Shown here piece by piece: positions 18,114-26,250 of a stretch of 64,000 nucleotides of DNA. Under the pieces are notes generated by a model. It worked only from the letters and a program-made list of their open reading frames with translations, was not told the origin of the DNA and did no database searches. The translations under genes were made by a program, and so were the position numbers. The stretch is from contig NZ_CP107006.1 in assembly GCF_022867795.2 (NCBI RefSeq), positions 1,798,001 through 1,862,000 on the forward strand, in the 5' to 3' direction. How positions within the stretch are numbered: position 1 is the stretch's first letter; every line of letters begins with the position of its first letter. The stretch comes from Chitinophaga horti. Lineage in GTDB: Bacteria; Bacteroidota; Bacteroidia; Chitinophagales; Chitinophagaceae.

Positions 18114-21100
18114 TTATTTTGATTTTTTTGCGCGGATGCGTTCCTGTTTCTTTTCTCTCCGCCGTTCGAATATCTCTCTAAACTCGTCGTAGTCCATTAC
18201 CAGCATAAATGACAGACCGGTTTCGACGACTTCACCTTCAATAATGGTCTCACTCAGGTTACGCCGGTAAGCCCGCAACCGGTATCGCCCATCCCGGCTA
18301 AGGGCATATTCGGCCGACACGTCGCCCACGAGGGTACTGGCTTCCTGCGGATCGCCATTGCCGGTTATGCCTACATTCGAACCCACGCTAACGGTTAAAC
18401 GATCGTTGAACAGGCGTTTGGATACGTCTACTTTCAGGTTGGTACTTTCCTGACGGGTGCCGGAGCTGTAATCGTCTTCCGATTGCAGGTCGAAGTTCAC
18501 GTCAAAGCCTTTGATCAAACTACCCGCGAGGTTGTTCAGCTGTTGCGATAACACTTTACTCACACTCTTACGGGCAATGTCTTCGAACGAGCTGCCTGTA
18601 CGGTTATCCAGTTGGTCAAACGGATTTTCGGAGATGAACCTGTTTAAGATCAGCAGGCCCATTACCTGCTTGTTCAATTCTGACGGCACCTGGTTGATCT
18701 GTTTCAGACGGGTGTACAGCGCGCCTTCCAGCACATTGCGCGAGTTTTCCGGCATATCCAGTTCAAAGGCTATTTCTGGTTTCAACAGTTCACCGGTGAT
18801 GATCAGGAACACTTCTACCGGTACTTTTTGATTGTACTGCGCTTTGTTGGTGGTCGCATCAGTTACCTGGTCGCCAATCAGGTCGATGGCGGGGGCATTC
18901 ACGGCATACTTTGCACGAATGTTCACGTCCGCGCTGGTCGCCTCGCCATTCCATATAATAGTGCTTCCTTTTTCGATCGCAAATTCACGTTTGATCAGCT
19001 GGTTCAGCGACATTGCATATTTACCTTCGTCGATCTCGTAGCGACCTGTGAGGCTCATCTTATTACTTGGATCGAGCGTGAGGTTAAGCGTGGCGTTACC
19101 CTGTACTTCCAGGTAGTCGCCGTTGCCCGGGTCGATCACGATGCGCATGATGGCTTTCGGGTCGATCTCCACATCTCCCGAAAACACAATGCCCGAAAGG
19201 GTAGGCATTGATGGCAGGGTGTCGCGTTTGGCCAGCAGCGCACTGTCCGGCATATTATCCCGGTCTACGAACTCCACAATGCCCTCGCGACTTTCTATCT
19301 CCGGTTTGTTCTCGGGTATCACCACGGTCACCTGCGATTTCTCGCGCAGTTTCACATTCAGTTGTACCCTTGGCAAATCCAGGTCGCCGCGAATACGGGC
19401 ATTCACATCTATATAAGCCGGACCGTAATACAATTGATCATCGCTTGCCTTTGGACCCAAAGCCCTGAAGTTCTCAGCCGTGAAGTCGAGGTTAAAGGCG
19501 AAGCTGCGGTAGTCGGTCGTGCGTATCTGTCCGTTCAATATGGCTTCGTTACTCGCACTATCGGCGATTACGAACTGGCGGAAGCGGATGCCTTGCTCTT
19601 CAAATAAGATGTCTTCATCAGGTAGTTTCAGTTCGGTATTGATCATGCTTACCGTGAAGCCTACATCGTTAAAGTGCAGGTTACCACGAATCTCCGGTTT
19701 GGTTACCGTGCCTTTTACCGTCATGCGGCCATTAGCGAAACCGCTCATCTTGTTTAGGTTGCCGAAGGTAAACGGCTCTACCGCTTTTACATTCAGTTGC
19801 TGTAAACTAAGTGTGAAATCCAGGTTACCGTCATAGGTGCCCGTCAGTTCAATATCATTATCATTTCCGGTGATGCGGGCGTCCAGGTTATAGGCCTTTT
19901 CGGCGGTGGAATTGGCTTTAAGAGCTAGGTTGCCCACGGCGGTGCCCATCGCACGAATACTGTCGATTTTCAGGTCGCCGTCCAGAATCGGTGCATCTTC
20001 CAGGTTGCTTACAGTAATGGCACCATTGGCAATACCGTTGATCAGCGCGGTGTCTTTCTCAATAATGCTGGTCAGCGTTGCCAGGCGGAATTGTTTCAGC
20101 TCCACGGTAATATCGGGCATGGTCGTGTCCTGTGCAGCCTGTGGTGTAAATACGCGCAATTGCTGGTCCTGCCGTGCAAAACCAATGTCTGCGAAGGAGA
20201 GGTTCCCCGATTTCATTACTACCTTATTGCCACCGGCGGCGCTCCATTCCTGTTGGTTCAGCAGTATGCGCTCCTTCAGCGATAACACCAGGCTGTCGCC
20301 CTGCAGGTATTGCAGGTTACCGCCGATCACGTACTTGGCTTCCTGTTTTTTATTGTTGATCTGCAGGTCAAAGTCGAGCAGGCCGTTTTGTGCTTTTGCA
20401 TCGATGGTGGTACGTTCCAGCGGAATGGTCGGGTGGCGTAACGCGCCCAGTAATACATTGGCGGTCATCAACGAGGTGTCTGCCCGCAGTTTCACCTGGA
20501 AGGTGTCTACAAAGAAGGAATCGTAACGCAGGCGCTCCATGCTCAGGTCTGCTGCTAACAACGCACTGTCGCTGTTCAGGCGGCCGCGGATGAACATGGG
20601 TTTGTCCATCTCGATGTCGGGGAACAGTGGTTGTAATGATTTCGGGATGAGCACTGCGCCGTTAAACGCCAGCTGTTGCTGCTCTGCCGGCATCTCCGGT
20701 ACTTCGGAGCGGGCGGAGAGGTGATGGCCGATAATACCTTGAATGGTGGACGCCACCGTTTTGTAGTTAAAGTCGCCCGCAATACGCATCCGCGCAAACG
20801 GCGCGCGGAGCACGACACGCTGCATACCACTGTCTGCATCTGCCCGAAGGGTAATGCTGTCCAGCGCATAGATATCAGATTTGTTGGCTACCTGTATCTT
20901 GTAGATGTCGGCCGATGCATCCAGCTTCCTGGCCTGCAGGCTGTTTACGCGCGCGTCCAGGGTGGCTTTGATGCTCATGGTGTCTTTGCTGAAGTTGGTC
21001 GTATGCATGTCGAACTTCTGCAAATCCGCAAAGGCGGTAATATCCGGGCGGAGCGAATCGATCTTGCCGGATAATTCCAGTTTCAGCTGCACGGCCGGGT

Positions 21101-23150
21101 CGTCCACATTGCCTTTCGCCCGGTAAGCCCCCTGCTTCAGACCCGCGTCCAGCAGGATGTTGTGGTAAGTATAACGGTTGTAGGTAAACGATGCGATATT
21201 GATATTGGCGTCGGCGACGGCCTTTTGTACGTCGGTGCCGCTGCCTTTTGCATAGATCTTACCGTTAAGCGCGCCGAGCGTCGTATCGCGGATGAAGCGG
21301 CCTGTCTGCAAACGATCTGCTACCAGGGTAAGCTGGTAGCTCAGTTTTGCCGGATCGGTGAAGTTGGCCACGTCGCCGTTGACAGACAAATTACCGAAGT
21401 CGGTGGTGAGGCGCAGGTTGGGGTGTACACGCTGCATGCCGCCCCGCAAGGCGCCGGTGAGTTGTAAATGCCCGGGCAGCTGTACCGTATTGGGAATGGT
21501 GCCCGCAGGTACCCAGGTGCTGATGCCATAACGGGTGGCGGTTACTTTCAACGCCACGAGATCAAGCCCGAGTTTATCTGTTTCAGTTACATTAGCCGCG
21601 GCACCTCTCACATACAGGTAGGTTTGATCGTTGTCTTTCACTTCCAGCCCGGGAATCTGCAATTGTGCCAGCGAGCCTTCCAGCTGTCCGCGTATCGATA
21701 ATAACTTACGCCATAACGGTTTCATGGAAGCGTTGGTAGACAGGTCTGGTGCAAAATACAGCGCCTCGCGGAGGGCGAGGGTCGTTGGGCGCAGGTCTGC
21801 ATTGATCTGTAGCGCACCGAGGTTGTCGGACAGTGTACTCCACGAAGGGGCCTGTATCCGTACGTCTGCATCTATTTTACTGGCTGCGGTTTGTAACAGG
21901 AAGTCACCGAGGTTTACTTCGCTGCTCGTATACAACACCCTGCCTTTCAGCTGTTGCACCTGTACGCCGCTCTTTTCGGCCAGACTACCCTCGCTGATGT
22001 TTGCGCGGGCACTGTCGGCGTTATAGGCAATGTCGTTCGCTTTCAGGATCACGTTCACCAGTCCCATATGGTTGGCGTCAAACGCGTTTTTGTATTTGAT
22101 GGCGGCCGAATCGGGATTGTCCATATTGAAGTTCACCCCATCAATGTTCAACGCCCGCGCAGTTACACGCCAGGTGTTGGGGGAGGAGGTGTCTTTCGGT
22201 TCGCTGGCGCCGGTAGTGTCCAGGCCTTCTTTCAGCTTCAGGTCTACAGTGCTTTGTTTGAGCGCCAGTTCCTGCGCGTCTACGAGTGTTTGCGCCAGGT
22301 CAAAACGGGCGTTTTTCAGTTCGAGGTGACCGATACTGCCGCCCACGTCTATTCCAACACCATCGCTCGCGTACCGGAACTGCGTATTGCTGATTACCAG
22401 GCTTACCGCACGCAAATCAAACGGCATGCTGCCCGTATCCACTTTCTCCGGTTCGGGTTTGGCGGGTATTGCGGCTGGTTTATAGAATTGCACGAAGGAT
22501 GCCTTTACGCCATCCAGCAGGAATTTATCTATATAATAAGCGCCCTTTTCCGTATCTACTTCCTGTGGTTCCAGGTGCAATGTTTTAATGTTCGCACCCA
22601 CCAGCATGCCGCCCAGGCTATCGTTGTATTTCAGGTCGATGCGCCGCAGGTCTACCTCGCCAATGTCGTACTTCATCGTGGTACCGCTCTCTTCGATCAC
22701 CGTGTCCTTCGACGGGTTGGGGGAGGCGAAGGCATCAATGATAAACTGGTAGTTAAAGCTGCTATCGTTCGCCGGACGATACACGTTGGCCGTGGCGTCA
22801 TTCCACTGGAGGGAGTACACCCGCAACTCATTGTGCAGCAGCGCCAGGAGGTTATAACGTACCTCCAGTTCTCCGCTGGAAAACAGGGTTTGTTGTCGCT
22901 GATCTTTTACAGATACTTCGCGCAGACTCAGTTCATGCCACCAGGTAAAGCGGAGCCGGCCAATGTGTACTTCTGTACCCAATTGTTTGCGGAGGTAATT
23001 CTCGGCTTTACCACGCACGAAGTCCTGTACAGCGGGTAGCTGTAGCAGCAAGAGTAGTAAAAGGGGCAGGCCAACCACGGTAATCACAATGCCAATCAAC
23101 CATCGCTTTAGTTTTCGCTTCCAGGGTTTGGCGGTAGAGGGTTCCTTCAC
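18114..23150 (-). CDS. tamB: TamB-type translocation and assembly module protein
   Basis: A 1678-residue protein that spans the periplasm. One N-terminal membrane helix (WLIGIVITVVGLPLLLLLLL) anchors it in the inner membrane; the rest is a long series of repeating beta segments like other AsmA/TamB-type bridge proteins, and the last 400 residues form the TamB C-terminal domain (DUF490), with LIITGELLKPEIAFELDMP and FELPDEDILFEEQGI-like strands, and a basic tail. Family members help outer-membrane protein assembly and are implicated in phospholipid transport between membranes. The gene is first in an operon with tamL, 3 bp apart. It shares a divergent spacer (23151-23360) with a secreted-protein gene. 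Long antisense open frames across this gene are shadows. Confidence 0.93.
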   Translation of the reverse strand: MKEPSTAKPWKRKLKRWLIGIVITVVGLPLLLLLLLQLPAVQDFVRGKAENYLRKQLGTEVHIGRLRFTWWHELSLREVSVKDQRQQTLFSSGELEVRYNLLALLHNELRVYSLQWNDATANVYRPANDSSFNYQFIIDAFASPNPSKDTVIEESGTTMKYDIGEVDLRRIDLKYNDSLGGMLVGANIKTLHLEPQEVDTEKGAYYIDKFLLDGVKASFVQFYKPAAIPAKPEPEKVDTGSMPFDLRAVSLVISNTQFRYASDGVGIDVGGSIGHLELKNARFDLAQTLVDAQELALKQSTVDLKLKEGLDTTGASEPKDTSSPNTWRVTARALNIDGVNFNMDNPDSAAIKYKNAFDANHMGLVNVILKANDIAYNADSARANISEGSLAEKSGVQVQQLKGRVLYTSSEVNLGDFLLQTAASKIDADVRIQAPSWSTLSDNLGALQINADLRPTTLALREALYFAPDLSTNASMKPLWRKLLSIRGQLEGSLAQLQIPGLEVKDNDQTYLYVRGAAANVTETDKLGLDLVALKVTATRYGISTWVPAGTIPNTVQLPGHLQLTGALRGGMQRVHPNLRLTTDFGNLSVNGDVANFTDPAKLSYQLTLVADRLQTGRFIRDTTLGALNGKIYAKGSGTDVQKAVADANINIASFTYNRYTYHNILLDAGLKQGAYRAKGNVDDPAVQLKLELSGKIDSLRPDITAFADLQKFDMHTTNFSKDTMSIKATLDARVNSLQARKLDASADIYKIQVANKSDIYALDSITLRADADSGMQRVVLRAPFARMRIAGDFNYKTVASTIQGIIGHHLSARSEVPEMPAEQQQLAFNGAVLIPKSLQPLFPDIEMDKPMFIRGRLNSDSALLAADLSMERLRYDSFFVDTFQVKLRADTSLMTANVLLGALRHPTIPLERTTIDAKAQNGLLDFDLQINNKKQEAKYVIGGNLQYLQGDSLVLSLKERILLNQQEWSAAGGNKVVMKSGNLSFADIGFARQDQQLRVFTPQAAQDTTMPDITVELKQFRLATLTSIIEKDTALINGIANGAITVSNLEDAPILDGDLKIDSIRAMGTAVGNLALKANSTAEKAYNLDARITGNDNDIELTGTYDGNLDFTLSLQQLNVKAVEPFTFGNLNKMSGFANGRMTVKGTVTKPEIRGNLHFNDVGFTVSMINTELKLPDEDILFEEQGIRFRQFVIADSASNEAILNGQIRTTDYRSFAFNLDFTAENFRALGPKASDDQLYYGPAYIDVNARIRGDLDLPRVQLNVKLREKSQVTVVIPENKPEIESREGIVEFVDRDNMPDSALLAKRDTLPSMPTLSGIVFSGDVEIDPKAIMRIVIDPGNGDYLEVQGNATLNLTLDPSNKMSLTGRYEIDEGKYAMSLNQLIKREFAIEKGSTIIWNGEATSADVNIRAKYAVNAPAIDLIGDQVTDATTNKAQYNQKVPVEVFLIITGELLKPEIAFELDMPENSRNVLEGALYTRLKQINQVPSELNKQVMGLLILNRFISENPFDQLDNRTGSSFEDIARKSVSKVLSQQLNNLAGSLIKGFDVNFDLQSEDDYSSGTRQESTNLKVDVSKRLFNDRLTVSVGSNVGITGNGDPQEASTLVGDVSAEYALSRDGRYRLRAYRRNLSETIIEGEVVETGLSFMLVMDYDEFREIFERRREKKQERIRAKKSK

Positions 23151-23360
23151 GTATATGATATCTAATTAATAAATTGAATATTAAACCTTTGATGCAAATA
23201 TCATACCGTCGATACCACACAATTATACCCCACCCGATATCGATCACACTGGCTTTTTTTCGATTTATTGTACGTAGTCCTTACCGGTAGCGGATTCGCA
23301 CAAACTTTAACTATTTGTATCATTTTAATTGTTCGATATTCGCCGCAAATTGATGCCCGC

Positions 23361-24008
23361 ATGACTAGATCATTTGTTGCCGCCAGCCTGTTGGCGCTGT
23401 TACTGGCCATTAACGTAAAAGCCCAGACGAAAAGTCCCCTGCAGAAGGAAGTCGACCAGTTCAGCTGGGGCCTCTACGAGGAAGTGAAACAGCTGCCTGT
23501 CGCCCTGGACCGGCTAACAATTTACGATACCTTAACGATGACGCGCGTGCCCATCATCGGCAAGATCAATCATTTCCTGCACCAGCATGCAGACGCATTC
23601 TATAAAAGCCGCCTGCAAAGCCTGGAGGCCGTAAAAGGCAACATTCCTGAAGCCCGCGGTTACCAGCCCCTCGGCTCCCTGGGTATGGAAGACATCCTGA
23701 GCGGTTTTATCATGGAAGACAGCACCCTCAATCCGGTATACGCCCTCAAAACCAGCATCGACGCCGGCACCCTGGCCAACAATATGGCCACCACGCTTTT
23801 CATCATGCTCGACGAAAACAACCAGACCCGTACCGACAAACTCCGCCTGTACGGTGCCTACGTATTCTCCGGTCTGCGCCTCACCGCCCAACAAGTTTCC
23901 GGCGATACCTGGCGCATCTGGGCCGACGGCCAGTGGCGGGTACTCGACCTTACGTGGGATATTCGTAAGAACAAGGTCTGGGGCGTGAAAGTCTGGACGA
24001 AAGGTTAA
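23361..24008 (+). CDS. Hypothetical secreted protein
   Basis: A 215-residue exported protein I do not recognise. The ATG at 23361 begins a clear signal peptide (SFVAASLLALLLAINVKAQ); the upstream in-frame extension from 23268 lacks sense and crosses the promoter region. The mature part has two amphipathic helices (KEVDQFSWGLYEEVKQLP, ADAFYKSRLQSLEAVKGN) and a C-terminal beta stretch DTWRIWADGQWRVLDLTWDIRKNKVWGVKVW. No catalytic motif or lipobox was seen. A terminator follows at 24030, so the gene is monocistronic. Confidence 0.75.
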   Translation: MTRSFVAASLLALLLAINVKAQTKSPLQKEVDQFSWGLYEEVKQLPVALDRLTIYDTLTMTRVPIIGKINHFLHQHADAFYKSRLQSLEAVKGNIPEARGYQPLGSLGMEDILSGFIMEDSTLNPVYALKTSIDAGTLANNMATTLFIMLDENNQTRTDKLRLYGAYVFSGLRLTAQQVSGDTWRIWADGQWRVLDLTWDIRKNKVWGVKVWTKG

Positions 24009-24029
24009 ATTCACCGACATATCATCTGT

Positions 24030-24052
24030 AAGGGGCTCCCGCCCCTTTTTTT
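24030..24052 (+). terminator. Terminator of the secreted-protein gene
   Basis: Stem AAGGGGC / GCCCCTT with a TCCC loop, followed by a run of about seven T. Confidence 0.85.
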
Positions 24053-24120
24053 ATGCCCATACCCGTCAGGCCGTTAAAATACTATGCTTCTCCCAGCTAC
24101 ACTCCGTACTGGCGAGCTAC

Positions 24121-24287
24121 ATCCTTGCTGCATCCTTTAAGCAACCTAGGTTCATCCTACGTTCAACCTACGTTCAACCTTTGTTCAACCTAGGCTCACG
24201 AACGTAAAATGAACGAAGGATAAGCGAAAGATAAGCCTAGGATGATCGAAGGATGTTCGAAAGATCCTCGAGGGATGTTGGTAGGAT
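24121..24287. repeat. Opposed array of 11-bp units: seven in one orientation, 13-bp centre, seven inverted
   Basis: Units of exactly 11 bp run in register without gaps. Left half (24121-24197): ATCCTTGCTGC, ATCCTTTAAGC, AACCTAGGTTC, ATCCTACGTTC, AACCTACGTTC, AACCTTTGTTC, AACCTAGGCTC. Centre 24198-24210. Right half (24211-24287): GAACGAAGGAT, AAGCGAAAGAT, AAGCCTAGGAT, GATCGAAGGAT, GTTCGAAAGAT, CCTCGAGGGAT, GTTGGTAGGAT. The right consensus (about GATCGAAGGAT) is the reverse complement of the left type (A[A/T]CCTaCGTTC). The unit length is not a multiple of three, so coding is unlikely, and it is close to one helical turn, so equal bases face the same side of the helix. Confidence 0.85.
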
Positions 24288-24631
24288 ATTGCCGGTTTCG
24301 CCGGGCTGTCACGTCCTAAAATAGGTTTACACCCTTATGAGATAATCCGGATTAAGGTTTACACCTGGCACACGACCTGTCAGGGTGCGAAACGGCGGCT
24401 AAACTGCAGGTGGGAGGCTGGCTCAAATCGACTTTTTTAACTATTCTTCAAATATTTAAATTATTCCCCTAGGTATTGATAATCAGCTCATATTTAGTTC
24501 AATGATAATAATCAAAGGCTTGATTATGAATTAATCAGAAAAACCCCTAAATTTGGCCCCATTATTAGGGCATAATAATTTTTTTGTGTATAAAAACGTT
24601 ACTAATCAATAACCTGTAAACCTTTACTTCC

Positions 24632-25489
24632 TTGAAAAAGATCATTGGAATATTTTTGTTGTCCGCGGCCCCGTTGATGAGTTTTGCGCAGGATTGGCAT
24701 GTTGGTGTATTTGCAGGGATCAGTAATTATAGTGGCGACCTGAACGAAAAAGCGGTGGACTTCAGTTATACACGACCATCGCTGGGTATTTTGGTAAGAA
24801 AGGATATTAACCGTTTCCTCACGGTGCGCGCTCAGGCTTCCTGGGGGCTGGTAGCAGCAGCGGATAGTACGAATTCTTCCCGCGATCTCTTACAACGTAA
24901 CCTCAGTTTCAAATCAAATATCTGGGAAGGCGCCATCATGGGCGAACTCAATTTTATGGACCTGGAAATGACCGGGTTCACGCCTTATGTATTTGGTGGT
25001 GTAGGTGTATTCAGCTTTTACCCGAAAGCAAAAAACGCCGCCGGTGAATGGACGCCTTTACGTCCGCTCCGCACCGAAGGTCAGGGTTTACCGCAGTATC
25101 CAGAAAGACCGATGTACAGTCTTTACCAGGTATCGCTGCCTTTCGGTATGGGTGTAAAATACATCCTAACGGAGAAGCTTACACTGGGTGTTGAAGTAGG
25201 CTGGCGTAAAACGTTTACCGACTATCTCGACGACGTAAGTAATACTTACGTTGACGAAAATACGCTGTTGGCTTACGCAGGACAACAGGCCGTTGACCTG
25301 GCATTCCGCGGCGATGAAACAGGGCACTTTCTGCCGCCAACGTCTTATCCTGCCGACGGCACCATTCGTGGTAACCCCGACAAGAAAGACTGGTACGTAT
25401 TCAGTGGGCTTACACTTACTTACCGCATTGGCTCCGGCAGCGGTGGTGGCCGCAGGAGCACTAACTTTTCGAAGTGTTTCAAAATGTAA
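24632..25489 (+). CDS. Outer-membrane beta-barrel protein, DUF6089 type
   Basis: A 285-residue outer-membrane protein. The start is a TTG at 24632, chosen because it gives an unbroken signal peptide (KKIIGIFLLSAAPLMSFAQ) and no ATG lies in frame close by. The mature part opens with DWHVGVFAGISNYSGDLNE and contains barrel strands with alternating residues (FTPYVFGGVGVFSFYPKAK, LPFGMGVKYILTEKLTLGVE), matching the DUF6089 family common in Bacteroidota. Similar barrel proteins can be found beside polyprenyl synthase genes in related genomes, but not here. A strong terminator follows. No substrate or partner can be named. Confidence 0.82.
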   Translation: MKKIIGIFLLSAAPLMSFAQDWHVGVFAGISNYSGDLNEKAVDFSYTRPSLGILVRKDINRFLTVRAQASWGLVAAADSTNSSRDLLQRNLSFKSNIWEGAIMGELNFMDLEMTGFTPYVFGGVGVFSFYPKAKNAAGEWTPLRPLRTEGQGLPQYPERPMYSLYQVSLPFGMGVKYILTEKLTLGVEVGWRKTFTDYLDDVSNTYVDENTLLAYAGQQAVDLAFRGDETGHFLPPTSYPADGTIRGNPDKKDWYVFSGLTLTYRIGSGSGGGRRSTNFSKCFKM

Positions 25490-25511
25490 TAACGCATTTT
25501 TTCCGCATCGT

Positions 25512-25540
25512 AAAGCCGCTCGAACGAGCGGCTTTTTTTT
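25512..25540 (+). terminator. Terminator of the DUF6089-type gene
   Basis: Perfect 11-bp stem AAAGCCGCTCG / CGAGCGGCTTT with an AA loop and a T run. Confidence 0.9.
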
Positions 25541-25641
25541 ATGGCACACTTCTTGAATTTACAGGTACAACTACCAATCGAAACACCGGTGTAAAAGCGA
25601 AGTTGGTAACGGAATAACCATCAATTAAAAACTAACAAGCT

Positions 25642-25968
25642 ATGAAAAAGCTAATGCTCCTTATCTTTCTCGCCACGGGTGTTTCCTACACTGTATCAGC
25701 CCAGGGCAGAGGTCACAAAAGAGGTCATTATAAAGAGTGCAGAGATGACCGGCGCTATTCCCGCAGAGACGATTGCAACGACCGCAGATATTATCGTAAT
25801 GAAAGACGTGATAGAGTTTATTACCAGGCACCATGTCCGCCGAGAGGCCGTGTAGTCGTGGTGAACGCACCAAGGCCGCCGCTGTTGCCGCCGCCACCGC
25901 CGTTCCCACTGCCACTGCCGCCAAGGCCGCATGTGAGTGGCCACGTGGTAATCAACGCAGGATTTTAA
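25642..25968 (+). CDS. Small exported Arg/Tyr-rich and Pro-rich protein
   Basis: A 108-residue protein with a clear signal peptide (MKKLMLLIFLATGVSYTVSAQ). Residues about 22-62 are very basic and charged, rich in Arg, Asp and Tyr with spaced Cys (ECRDDRRYSRRDDCNDRRYY), and residues 80-98 are almost only Pro, Leu and Phe. The two Cys in this part and one in the later CPP could form disulfides. The end reads GHVVINAGF. I recognise no domain. Its composition suggests a surface or periplasmic binding protein with polyanion contact, which is inference only. It has a private terminator at 25992 and no operon partner. Confidence 0.75.
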   Translation: MKKLMLLIFLATGVSYTVSAQGRGHKRGHYKECRDDRRYSRRDDCNDRRYYRNERRDRVYYQAPCPPRGRVVVVNAPRPPLLPPPPPFPLPLPPRPHVSGHVVINAGF

Positions 25969-25991
25969 CGGAAACCATGTTATATGTAGAA

Positions 25992-26028
25992 GAGCCGTCC
26001 GGTGTTACCGGGCGGCTTTCTTTTTTTA
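25992..26028 (+). terminator. Terminator of the small Arg/Pro-rich gene
   Basis: Stem GCCGTCCGG / CCGGGCGGC (one G-T pair) with a GTGTTA-type loop, followed by a T-rich tract. Confidence 0.8.
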
Positions 26029-26040
26029 TTTTCCCGATTG

Positions 26041-26095
26041 CGTAAATCATATTTCCAATATCGTAAACGATATGAGACGTATGCCTGTACCTTCG
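26041..26095 (+). promoter_or_regulatory. Candidate LytTR-class operator and promoter before a putative small RNA
   Basis: CGTAAATC at 26041 and CGTAAACG at 26062 are direct repeats exactly 21 bp apart, the layout of LytTR-domain sites (two 9-bp repeats with a 12-bp gap). TACCTTCG at 26088-26095 resembles the TAnnTTTG -7 box. The first repeat and box have the same 47-bp spacing as the related site at 3597-3651. No protein gene starts downstream on this strand before the terminator at 26156. Confidence 0.45.
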
Positions 26096-26100
26096 CTATA

Positions 26101-26189
26101 GTTAATCTCACAAAGACTTTTTACAACGCGATAATTGAGTTGGTCGTACGAATAAGCCGCGCCTTATCCTGGGCGCGGCCTTTTATTTT
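26101..26189 (+). ncRNA. Candidate small RNA, about 90 nt, ending in an intrinsic terminator
   Basis: Between the candidate promoter (box 26088-26095) and the strong terminator at 26156-26189 there is no reading frame with an ATG start and a credible length. The upstream protein gene already has its own terminator at 25992-26028. A second terminator with its own promoter-like box and no gene between is the usual sign of an independent small transcript. The start point is estimated from the box. It may also be a decayed gene. Confidence 0.35.
26156..26189 (+). terminator. Strong intrinsic terminator of the candidate small RNA
   Basis: Perfect 8-bp stem GCCGCGCC / GGCGCGGC at 26156-26163 and 26172-26179, followed by TTTTATTTT. 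Confidence 0.75.
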
Positions 26190-26201
26190 CCAGCCGTACA
26201 T

Positions 26202-26231
26202 AAAAAAAGCCGGTCCTTAAAAGACCGGCTT
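26202..26231 (-). terminator. Terminator of prfC
   Basis: Stem AAGCCGGTC / GACCGGCTT (26207-26215 with 26223-26231). On the minus strand it is followed by a seven-T run, 20 bp after the prfC stop. Confidence 0.85.
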
Positions 26232-26250
26232 CGATATCAACAAGTTAATC

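Larger units (their letters stand above)
24009..24631. other. 623-bp spacer rich in non-coding structure
   Basis: From left to right: terminator (24030-24052), a 7+7 opposed array of 11-bp units (24121-24287), a pair of identical 11-bp direct repeats AGGTTTACACC (24323-24333 and 24355-24365, 32 bp apart), and an AT-rich stretch (24430-24631) that probably holds the promoter of the next gene. No credible reading frame or tRNA was seen. Confidence 0.7.

Noticed and set aside
21954..23039. Open frame of 361 codons on the plus strand inside tamB
   Set aside because: It is antisense to a clear 1678-residue TamB gene, with Val/His/Gln-rich shadow composition and no family motif.
24121..24287. CRISPR array
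   Set aside because: Units are 11 bp with no spacers, and the two halves are inverted; no cas gene is near.
26002..26220. 72-codon frame over the candidate small RNA
   Set aside because: It starts inside a terminator stem and has no protein-like pattern.
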